DNA of 13,072 nt, taken from contig CAAGFD010000263.1 in assembly GCA_900769035.1 (NCBI GenBank), positions 1-13,072 on the forward strand, written 5' to 3'. How positions within the stretch are numbered: position 1 is the first letter of the stretch; every line of letters starts with the position of its first letter. This document shows, piece by piece, positions 1 through 6,382 of the stretch. Source of the stretch: Bacteroidales bacterium (lineage in GTDB: Bacteria; Bacteroidota; Bacteroidia; Bacteroidales; Paludibacteraceae). A program made the position numbers and the translations under genes. Below the pieces are notes generated by a model. That model ran no database searches. It had not been told where the DNA came from and saw nothing but the letters and a program-made list of their open reading frames with translations.

Positions 1-474
1 CATCCTACTCATTATATCTCCTTTCCGTTCTTGAGAATAATAACCGATAGGTAGAGATATCAATTTGTTGTAGATTTGATTTCTAATATCTCGTAATACT
101 CCGGTTCTGATAGGTACAAGCGCTGCCCCTGCCCCGAAAGTACTTACTACTTTAAACAGAGTCATCGTTACTAAATATATTCCGAGAATAACAAGGGCTG
201 TTGAAGCTCCGTAATCAACTATTATTTGCTCAATATAAGCATAAATGTTGTTTTGTATTATGTCTACATAACTCTCTATTGTAGAGGCTTCCGACAGCGG
301 TATATGAGAATGACTTTCTCCTGTTAATCCGAAGAGTATCTGTAATATAGGTATAATGCTGGCAAAAGAAAACAGATTGAATATCGTAGATAGTAAATTC
401 AAAAAAATACTCAATACTACATATCTTTTATAGCCGTGCAAAAAACGTTTCAGTATAGTTATGATATTGTTCAT
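1..474 (-). CDS. MsbA-like ABC exporter, N-terminal part (truncated by window edge)
   Basis: Reading leftward from the ATG at 474-472 gives 158 uninterrupted codons to the window edge. The fragment is the start of an ABC exporter transmembrane domain. Residues about 18-50 and 91-117 are hydrophobic helices separated by a polar loop (about 51-75). Residues 122-158 match the cytoplasmic coupling region of type IV exporters: a PIRTGVLRDIR stretch, then NKLISLPIGYYSQERKGDIMSR, where F/Y-near-G-D/E-[IL]-x-SR is typical. Full-length half-transporters are about 600 residues, so the rest of the membrane domain and the whole ATPase lie outside. Family members export lipid A precursors, other lipids or peptides across the inner membrane; the substrate cannot be read from this part. 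The start overlaps the recJ stop by one base (TGATG), implying translational coupling. A dedicated peptide or drug exporter is an alternative. Confidence 0.85.
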   Translation of the reverse strand, partial: MNNIITILKRFLHGYKRYVVLSIFLNLLSTIFNLFSFASIIPILQILFGLTGESHSHIPLSEASTIESYVDIIQNNIYAYIEQIIVDYGASTALVILGIYLVTMTLFKVVSTFGAGAALVPIRTGVLRDIRNQIYNKLISLPIGYYSQERKGDIMSRM

Positions 475-2201
475 CAGCACTTAATGTCTTTTACCATCAA
501 TTGTATTGTGGCTGGTTTGAAATAGGTATTATCCTCTATAGTGTAAACAATATTTATAGGCGTCTTATCTTTTAAATATTTGTTGAATAAACTCATTTTA
601 AATGCTATTCCGGACATCTTGGTTGTGATACTGTAGTCGGTTATCTCCAATTTTAAATGTTCCTGTGTTTGACCTACAATCTTGGAGTTGTCTTCAAAAT
701 CGTATATCTTATTGGTGCAGAAATAAGGCTTCGGATTTCCGGGCCCGAACGGCTCGAATCTGCGTAATATATTCACAAAATTGGTTGTGATATCCTTAAA
801 TTGTATGGTGTCGTCAATCTCAATTGTCGGTGTCAAGAGCTCCGGCGTGATGTGATTGTTGACATATTCGCAAAATTGTTGCTTGAATTTATCTAAATTC
901 TCCTCTTTAAGCGAAAGTCCGGCGGCATAAGTGTGACCTCCAAAATTCTCTAATAGGTCGCGACACGAATCTATCGCTTCGTATAAGTCAAACCCTTGTA
1001 TCGAACGTGCTGAGCCACTTATCATATCGTTGGCTTTGGTGAGTACAATAGTCGGCTTATAGTATTTCTCCGTAAGTCTTGATGCCACAATACCCACAAT
1101 GCCCTTGTGCCAATTAGGGTTGTAAACAATTATCGACGAGTCGTTTGTGTCGGTAGTCTCCTTTAAAGCCAATTCAGCTTCGTTAGTGGTGTTCTTGTCG
1201 ATATTCCTTCGCTCGTCATTGTAAGTATTGATGTTTTTACTTAATAGATAAGCTTGAGAATAATCATTACTGATAAGTAATTCTACCACTTCACGTCCGG
1301 ATTTCATTCTTCCGGAGGCATTGATGCGCGGACCGATTTTAAAAACTATATCATTGATGGAAATATTTTTTCCGGGGGTCATCTCGCATACTTCCATAAT
1401 GGCTTTGAGCCCGCAACATGGCTGCTCATTTAATCTTTTTATACCGTAGTAAGCCAATATTCTGTTTTCTCCGGTGATAGGTACTATGTCGGAAGCAATA
1501 CTTACTGCAAGTAAATCGAGGTGTTTGTTTATCTCTGCTACGTCGATGCCGTTTTTAATAGCAAAGGCTTGCATTAGCTTATAACCTACTCCGCATCCGG
1601 ATAGATGCTTGTAAGGGTAATCGTCGTCCGAGCGCTTTGAGTCAAGTACTGCTACCGCTTTCGGTAATTCGCTATCCGTAGTGTGATGGTCGCAAATTAT
1701 ACAGTCTATGCCGTAGCTGTTTGCATAATTTACTTCATCTATTGCCTTAATACCACAATCCAACGCTATGATAAGGTCGATATTGTGCTCCTTGGCATAA
1801 TCTATTCCTTTAAAAGATATTCCATATCCCTCATTATATCGGTCCGGAATGTAATAGTCTAATATCTGTGGCGAACAAATCAGAGGCTTTAAAAATTTAT
1901 ATACTAAAGCTACAGCTGTTGTGCCGTCAACATCATAGTCGCCATAAACAAGTATATTCTCCTTTCTCTCCAAAGCTAATGTAAGCCTATTTACTGCTTT
2001 GTCCATATCCTTGATTAACATCGGATTATGCAATCCTTCTAACTTTGGATTAAAAAAAGATTCTACCTCTTTGGGCGTCGTTACTCCCCTTAATATAAGC
2101 ATCTTGGCTATTGTAGGGTGTAAATTAAACTCTTTTATAAGCTTCTCTTTATTACATTCATCTTCCGTGCTTAATTTCTTAAAAAACCATTTGTTTTGCA
2201 T
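474..2201 (-). CDS. recJ: Single-stranded-DNA-specific exonuclease RecJ
   Basis: 575 residues, the usual size for RecJ. This 5'-3' single-strand exonuclease acts in RecF-pathway recombination, mismatch repair and base excision repair. DHH-family metal motifs appear in order: DYDVDG at 88-93, DCG at 148-150, DHH at 171-173 and ASDIVP at 236-241. These are followed by GPRINASGRM at 290-299, WHKGIVGIVASRL at 364-376, SGSARS at 395-400 and the DHHA1 glycine motif GGHTYAAGL at 421-429. PFGPGNP at 484-490 begins the OB-like C-terminal domain. All expected catalytic Asp and His residues are present. The ATG at 2201 gives a normal N-terminus and no longer in-frame extension is needed. It is first in a leftward operon with the ABC exporter, overlapping its start by one base. 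A candidate promoter lies in the divergent region at 2315-2322. Confidence 0.97.
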   Translation of the reverse strand: MQNKWFFKKLSTEDECNKEKLIKEFNLHPTIAKMLILRGVTTPKEVESFFNPKLEGLHNPMLIKDMDKAVNRLTLALERKENILVYGDYDVDGTTAVALVYKFLKPLICSPQILDYYIPDRYNEGYGISFKGIDYAKEHNIDLIIALDCGIKAIDEVNYANSYGIDCIICDHHTTDSELPKAVAVLDSKRSDDDYPYKHLSGCGVGYKLMQAFAIKNGIDVAEINKHLDLLAVSIASDIVPITGENRILAYYGIKRLNEQPCCGLKAIMEVCEMTPGKNISINDIVFKIGPRINASGRMKSGREVVELLISNDYSQAYLLSKNINTYNDERRNIDKNTTNEAELALKETTDTNDSSIIVYNPNWHKGIVGIVASRLTEKYYKPTIVLTKANDMISGSARSIQGFDLYEAIDSCRDLLENFGGHTYAAGLSLKEENLDKFKQQFCEYVNNHITPELLTPTIEIDDTIQFKDITTNFVNILRRFEPFGPGNPKPYFCTNKIYDFEDNSKIVGQTQEHLKLEITDYSITTKMSGIAFKMSLFNKYLKDKTPINIVYTIEDNTYFKPATIQLMVKDIKC

Positions 2202-2314
2202 TATATTGTTTGTTTGATTATCAATTCCGGAATACTTCGGTTGTGCATATCTTTTTATCTTTTAAAGTTTTACATTCTAAATCGTACACAATACCTCCAA
2301 AGTATTAAACTCTA

Positions 2315-2322
2315 CAAATGTA
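2315..2322 (-). promoter_or_regulatory. Candidate -7 box for recJ
   Basis: Reading leftward, the sequence is TACATTTG, matching the Bacteroidota -7 consensus TAnnTTTG. It would place transcription start near 2308 and give a recJ leader of roughly 105 bases. No TTG appears at the expected 19-21 base spacing upstream, so only half of the promoter is recognisable. In DNA this AT-rich, a chance match is quite possible. Confidence 0.3.
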
Positions 2323-2491
2323 ATCATTTTTGCTGAATATATCACCTTTAAATCCTTTTTTTTATAACAAAAAGATATTTTTTTCGCTTCTATTTATTTT
2401 TTAGCTTTCCCAATATGTCGCCTCTTACCTCGAAATTTATTATTAATATATTATTCATCCTATTCCTTATCACTAAGTTGAAAAAAAATTG

Positions 2492-2499
2492 TACCTTTG
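2492..2499 (+). promoter_or_regulatory. Bacteroidota -7 promoter box for tsaC operon
   Basis: TACCTTTG is an exact match to TAnnTTTG and is identical to the box ahead of mreB. It lies 33 bases before the tsaC ATG, giving a predicted start site near 2505 and a leader of about 28 bases. The -33 element is poor: the nearest TTG (2478-2480) is only 11 bases upstream, too close, and the expected position shows no TTG. The box overlaps an in-frame TTG at 2497, which argues against translation starting there. Confidence 0.65.
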
Positions 2500-2532
2500 C
2501 GTTTTAATAGATTTTGGATAGCTTTGGATAAA

Positions 2533-3105
2533 ATGGATGATAAAATAAAAAACGAAATAAAGAATGCCATTGCCGTAATGAAAAATGGTGGCGTGATATT
2601 GTATCCTACTGATACCATTTGGGGTATTGGTTGTGACGCTACTAATCCGGATGCCGTTGCTAAAATTTACGATATCAAGCACCGCTCCGAAAGTAAATCC
2701 ATGATTGTGCTTGTGGATTCCATTTTTCGCGCTCAAAATTATGTCAATGAGTTGCCCGATATTGCGTGGGACTTGGTTCCTATTGCCGATAAACCGCTTA
2801 CTATTATCTACGATGGCGCCAAAAACCTTGCTCATAACCTTATCGCTGAAGATGGCTCCATTGCCATTAGAGTCACTTCCGAAACCTTTTCTGCCGAGCT
2901 TTGCAATCGTTTCGCCAAACCTATCGTCTCTACTTCCGCAAATATTAGTGGTAATCCCGCCCCTCATTTTTTTGCCGAAATAGATCCTCAGATTATTAAT
3001 GCTGTAGATTATGTTGTTGATTATCGAAGAGATGATAATAAATCTGCCACTCCTTCGTCTATTATTAAGTTGGGTGTGAATGGCACTGTAAAAGTTATTC
3101 GATAA
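2533..3105 (+). CDS. tsaC: L-threonylcarbamoyladenylate synthase (TsaC/Sua5/YrdC family)
   Basis: 190 residues from the ATG at 2533. The enzyme makes threonylcarbamoyl-AMP from threonine, bicarbonate and ATP, the first step in the universal t6A37 modification of ANN-decoding tRNAs in the cytoplasm. The YrdC fold is clear: GGVILYPTDTIWGIGCDA at 19-36, KIYDIKHR at 44-51 (binding-site Lys/Arg), KPLTII at 87-92, a GSIAIRV strand at 108-114 and STSANISG at 133-140. There is no C-terminal Sua5 domain, so it is the short TsaC type. The frame can be extended to a TTG at 2497, but that codon is inside the -7 promoter box and should not be in the mRNA, so the ATG is preferred. First gene of the rightward cluster; the next gene starts 28 bases after its stop. 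Confidence 0.93.
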   Translation: MDDKIKNEIKNAIAVMKNGGVILYPTDTIWGIGCDATNPDAVAKIYDIKHRSESKSMIVLVDSIFRAQNYVNELPDIAWDLVPIADKPLTIIYDGAKNLAHNLIAEDGSIAIRVTSETFSAELCNRFAKPIVSTSANISGNPAPHFFAEIDPQIINAVDYVVDYRRDDNKSATPSSIIKLGVNGTVKVIR

Positions 3106-3133
3106 TTGATCCGGAAGTACTCGTTTTGTTACT

Positions 3134-4543
3134 ATGAATCGTAAAAGAATTACATACTATATCGTATTTGATGTGCTGGCGGCTCTTGTGGTGTGGATAT
3201 TATTTTATCTCTACCGTAGAGCCACTAACGATTTCGTGCTTTTTGCCGACAAAATAGAGTATTTCTTGGTGCCTTCTTACAGCCTTTCCCTCTCTATGAT
3301 TGCATTCCCTATCGTGGCTGTTTCTATGCACTATCTTACAGGGTATTATAATGTTAATATAAGGCGCTCGCGTCTTGCCGAGTTTTTCTCTACTATCGTC
3401 TCTTCTTTTTTTTCCGCTATAATCATCTTCTTTGTAATGCTTATCGATGATATAGTAGTAAGCTATACTTTTTATTATAGGTCGTTCCTTATCTTGTGGG
3501 CGCTTTTCTTCTTTTTTACATATCTTTTCAGGCTTGTTCAAACGTCCATTTATATAAGTCGATTGCACAGTGGTAAGGATTGTAAAAAAGTTCTTATAGT
3601 TGGAGTAGGGGATACTGCTACAGAAATATCGCAAGTTATAAAAAATAATGCCTACTCAAAGGGCTATCGTATTGCAGGTTATATATCAGTTAATAAGTCG
3701 GCAGATAGTTCCGAAAAAAATATTCTTGGTGGCGTGAATGATTTGGAAAGTGTGGTGGAGAAGTACTATATCGATGCTATCATCATCGCTGTTGACGATA
3801 TGGATAACGACCTCATCTTCTCTATAGTAAACAGAGTGATACGGTATAATGTGGATGTGTGCCTCGTTCCTCGCCTCTTTGAAATAGTGATTGGTAAGGC
3901 GGTAGTCTCCGATATCAAAGCGGAACCTTTTGTCTCTGTTACCAGGTCGGTAATGCCCGCTTGGCAACAGTCTGTAAAGCGCGTTTTTGATGTGGCTGTG
4001 AGTTGCTTGTCTCTAATAATCCTCTCGCCTTTAATAATTTATCTTGCCATTTTAATTAAAAAAGATAGTAAGGGCCCCATATTTTATAAGCAAGAGCGTA
4101 TAGGGTATCATGGCAAACCTTTTATGATTTATAAATTCCGTACAATGTATCAAGATGCGGAAAAAAATGGTCCGTTACTCTCTTCTGTCAATGATGGCAG
4201 AATTACTAAATGCGGCGCTTTTATGCGTAAATATCGCTTGGACGAAATTCCTCAATTCTTCAATATCATTAAAGGGGATATGTCTATAGTGGGTCCTCGT
4301 CCCGAGCGTCGTTTTTATATCAATCAAATAGAACAAAAAGCCCCTTTTTATTGTATGATTTATCGTGTGCGCCCGGGGTTGCTCTCTTGGGGCCCTATTA
4401 AAATAGGGTATAGCGATACAATAGATAAAATGGTGCGTCGCTTGAATTACGACATTATTTATATGGATAATATGAGCCTTTATCTCGATATAAAAATTAT
4501 TTTTTACAGCCTTGAAATAATTTTTAACGGTAAAGGTCAATAA
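3134..4543 (+). CDS. Polyprenyl-phosphate sugar-1-phosphate transferase (WbaP-like initiating transferase)
   Basis: 469 residues, typical of the large polytopic phosphoglycosyltransferases. The enzyme transfers a sugar-1-phosphate from a nucleotide sugar to undecaprenyl phosphate at the inner membrane, starting O-antigen, capsule or exopolysaccharide synthesis. Four N-terminal membrane helices (about 7-26, 48-70, 88-106, 112-133) precede a Rossmann-like domain with VLIVGVGDTA at 153-162. A further hydrophobic segment (about 286-308) anchors the catalytic domain. That domain shows KFRTM at 334-338, the catalytic Asp-Glu dyad in RLDEIPQFFNI (D370, E371) and the GDMSIVGPRPE block at 381-391. Sugar specificity (glucose, galactose or an N-acetylated sugar) cannot be read. 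No glycosyltransferase cluster lies beside it, unlike most capsule loci. The ABC ATPase gene starts 18 bases after its stop. Confidence 0.93.
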   Translation: MNRKRITYYIVFDVLAALVVWILFYLYRRATNDFVLFADKIEYFLVPSYSLSLSMIAFPIVAVSMHYLTGYYNVNIRRSRLAEFFSTIVSSFFSAIIIFFVMLIDDIVVSYTFYYRSFLILWALFFFFTYLFRLVQTSIYISRLHSGKDCKKVLIVGVGDTATEISQVIKNNAYSKGYRIAGYISVNKSADSSEKNILGGVNDLESVVEKYYIDAIIIAVDDMDNDLIFSIVNRVIRYNVDVCLVPRLFEIVIGKAVVSDIKAEPFVSVTRSVMPAWQQSVKRVFDVAVSCLSLIILSPLIIYLAILIKKDSKGPIFYKQERIGYHGKPFMIYKFRTMYQDAEKNGPLLSSVNDGRITKCGAFMRKYRLDEIPQFFNIIKGDMSIVGPRPERRFYINQIEQKAPFYCMIYRVRPGLLSWGPIKIGYSDTIDKMVRRLNYDIIYMDNMSLYLDIKIIFYSLEIIFNGKGQ

Positions 4544-4561
4544 AATACTCTTCTTATTATT

Positions 4562-5263
4562 ATGTTGCTTGAAATTAAAAATATATCAAAGTGCTATGGC
4601 AATGAAATGGTTCTCAAGCCATTCAACTATAGTTTCGATAAAGGTAGTATTGTGGGAATATTGGGTCCTAATGGTGCCGGAAAATCTACGCTGATGAAAA
4701 TTATCACGGGCTATATTGCACCTACTTCAGGTGAAGTTCTTATTGATGGTCACCCGATGTCGCCTTCCGCAGTAGATGTCAAACGTAATATCGGATATTT
4801 GCCGGAATTGAACCCTCTTTACGATGATATGTACGTGCCTGAATATCTTGCTTTTGTGGCAAAATGTTATAACCTTAAGGAGGTCTCTGCTACCGTTAAT
4901 AGTGTTATTGAGCGCGTCGGGCTTTCTGCCGTTCGTTCAAAAACCATAAGGCAGCTCTCTAAAGGTTACCGACAAAGGGTTGGTATTGCCGCTGCTGTTA
5001 TACATTCTCCAAAATTATTAATCCTCGATGAGCCTACTTCCGGTCTCGACCCTATGCAGCTTATCGAGATTCGTCAGCTTATAGCCGATTTAGGCAAAGA
5101 TAGCCTTGTGCTCTTCTCTTCTCATATCATGCAAGAGGTGGAGCAAATTTGTAATTATATTATTATTCTTAACCATGGCAATGTAGTGGTTTCCGGCGAG
5201 AAGGATGCCCTTGTAAGTCAATATGGTTCAGTAGAAAATCTCTTTTGCGATACTTTAAAATAA
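4562..5263 (+). CDS. ABC transporter ATP-binding protein (GldA/CcmA-like)
   Basis: 233 residues forming one complete nucleotide-binding domain: Walker A GPNGAGKST at 35-43, signature LSKGYRQRV at 132-140, Walker B LLILDE at 152-157 with catalytic E157, D-loop SGLDP at 160-164 and switch H188. The Q-loop region reads YLPELNPLY (79-87), with Glu where many families have Gln, as is common in the GldA/NatA-like group. It should energise a separate membrane permease, but none is encoded nearby; the flanking genes are a sugar-phosphate transferase and ruvB. Flavobacterial GldA works with GldF and GldG in gliding and is longer (about 300 residues), so that name is not applied. The TAA stop is one base from the ruvB ATG, so the two are almost certainly co-translated. 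Substrate unknown. Confidence 0.92.
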   Translation: MLLEIKNISKCYGNEMVLKPFNYSFDKGSIVGILGPNGAGKSTLMKIITGYIAPTSGEVLIDGHPMSPSAVDVKRNIGYLPELNPLYDDMYVPEYLAFVAKCYNLKEVSATVNSVIERVGLSAVRSKTIRQLSKGYRQRVGIAAAVIHSPKLLILDEPTSGLDPMQLIEIRQLIADLGKDSLVLFSSHIMQEVEQICNYIIILNHGNVVVSGEKDALVSQYGSVENLFCDTLK

Positions 5264-5264
5264 T

Positions 5265-6278
5265 ATGGAATTCGATATACATAAATCAAACAGAGAGTCT
5301 GATAAAGATTTGGATAGAGCTCTTCGTCCCCTCTCTTTTGAAGATTTCTCCGGTCAGGATAAAATTGTAGAGAATCTGAGCATCTTCGTAAAGGCTGCTC
5401 GTCTTCGCGGTGAAAGTCTCGACCATACACTCCTTCACGGACCTCCGGGGCTCGGTAAAACCACCCTTAGTAATATTATTGCCAACGAATTAGGGGTGGG
5501 CTTTAAGCTCACTTCAGGTCCCGTTCTCGATAAGCCGGGCGATTTGGCTGGTATCCTTACCTCTTTAGAGCGAAACGACGTGCTGTTTATCGACGAAATT
5601 CACCGCCTTAGCCCCGTCGTCGAAGAATATCTTTATTCCGCTATGGAAGATTTTAAAATAGATATCATGATAGATAAAGGTCCGAGTGCCCGCTCTATCC
5701 AAATAGATTTGGAGCCTTTTACCCTTATCGGAGCCACCACCCGTAGCGGTCTGCTTACCGCTCCTTTGCGCGCTCGCTTCGGTATCAACTGCCATTTTGA
5801 GTATTACGACGATAGTGTTTTGGTTAATATTATCAAACGTTCCGCCCAAATACTCTCCGTGCCTATCGATTATGACGCTGCCGTAGAAATTGCACGCCGT
5901 AGCCGTGGTACCCCTCGTATCGCTAATGCTCTGCTCCGTAGAGTTAGAGATTTTGCTCAGGTAAAAGGTAATGGTAGTATCGATAATAATATCGCTTGCT
6001 ATGCACTCGAGGCTTTGAATATTGATAAATATGGTCTCGACGAAATAGATAATAAGATATTACTTACTATGATAGATAAGTTCAAAGGTGGCCCCGTGGG
6101 GCTTTCTACTATAGCTACTGCAATGAGCGAAGATGCCGGCACTATAGAGGAGGTTTACGAGCCTTTCCTTATCAAAGAGGGCTTTATTAAACGTACTCCT
6201 CGCGGTAGAGAGGTGACCGAATTGGCTTATCGTCACCTCGGTAAATCTATCGAATCGAAACAACAAACGCTCTTTTGA
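5265..6278 (+). CDS. ruvB: Holliday junction branch-migration ATPase RuvB
   Basis: 337 residues, normal for RuvB. The protein forms hexameric AAA+ rings that, with RuvA, drive branch migration of Holliday junctions before RuvC cleavage. In order: RPLSFEDFSGQDK at 21-33, Walker A GPPGLGKTT at 59-67, Walker B VLFIDE at 106-111, sensor 1 GATTRSG at 156-162, the arginine-finger region PLRARFG at 167-173, sensor 2 GTPRIANALLRRVRD at 215-229, and the winged-helix domain beginning KGGPVGLSTIA at 274-284. All motifs are intact. It starts 1 base after the ABC ATPase stop. ruvA and ruvC are not in the window. The last five residues, QQTLF, resemble a sliding-clamp-binding peptide (see findings). Confidence 0.97.
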   Translation: MEFDIHKSNRESDKDLDRALRPLSFEDFSGQDKIVENLSIFVKAARLRGESLDHTLLHGPPGLGKTTLSNIIANELGVGFKLTSGPVLDKPGDLAGILTSLERNDVLFIDEIHRLSPVVEEYLYSAMEDFKIDIMIDKGPSARSIQIDLEPFTLIGATTRSGLLTAPLRARFGINCHFEYYDDSVLVNIIKRSAQILSVPIDYDAAVEIARRSRGTPRIANALLRRVRDFAQVKGNGSIDNNIACYALEALNIDKYGLDEIDNKILLTMIDKFKGGPVGLSTIATAMSEDAGTIEEVYEPFLIKEGFIKRTPRGREVTELAYRHLGKSIESKQQTLF

Positions 6279-6382
6279 TTTCTATAGTGTGCTATCTGTT
6301 GATGATTAATTAGTTATCCGGCTTTTTACCGATAATTAAATTCTGAGTCTTTTTTTTATGTCGATGTTTTATTTATTATAAG

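Larger units (their letters stand above)
2202..2532. other. Divergent intergenic region between recJ and tsaC
   Basis: About 330 bases of very AT-rich DNA with long T and A runs around 2355-2400. It separates the leftward recJ operon from the rightward tsaC operon and must hold promoters for both. I can support a good Bacteroidota -7 box for the rightward genes and a weaker one for the leftward genes (listed separately). An 8-bp palindrome TTCCGGAA sits at 2225-2232 in the presumed recJ leader, with no assigned role. A 30-codon ATG-started frame at 2415-2507 runs through the promoter box and is not credible as a gene. I see no tRNA-like or riboswitch-like fold by eye. Confidence 0.7.

Noticed and set aside
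2415..2507. 30-codon ATG-started frame encoding a hydrophobic peptide in the recJ-tsaC gap
   Set aside because: It is low-complexity AT-rich DNA and runs straight through the -7 promoter box, so it would not be transcribed intact from that promoter.
2473..2967. 164-codon minus-strand frame opposite tsaC
   Set aside because: It mirrors the codon structure of tsaC, shows no recognisable domain, and crosses the tsaC promoter; a shadow frame.
6314..6335. Imperfect hairpin (TTAT, bulged C, CGG / CCG, ATAA) between ruvB and the flippase gene
   Set aside because: Only three GC pairs and a bulge, and the T run starts about 13 bases after the stem; too weak to call a terminator.
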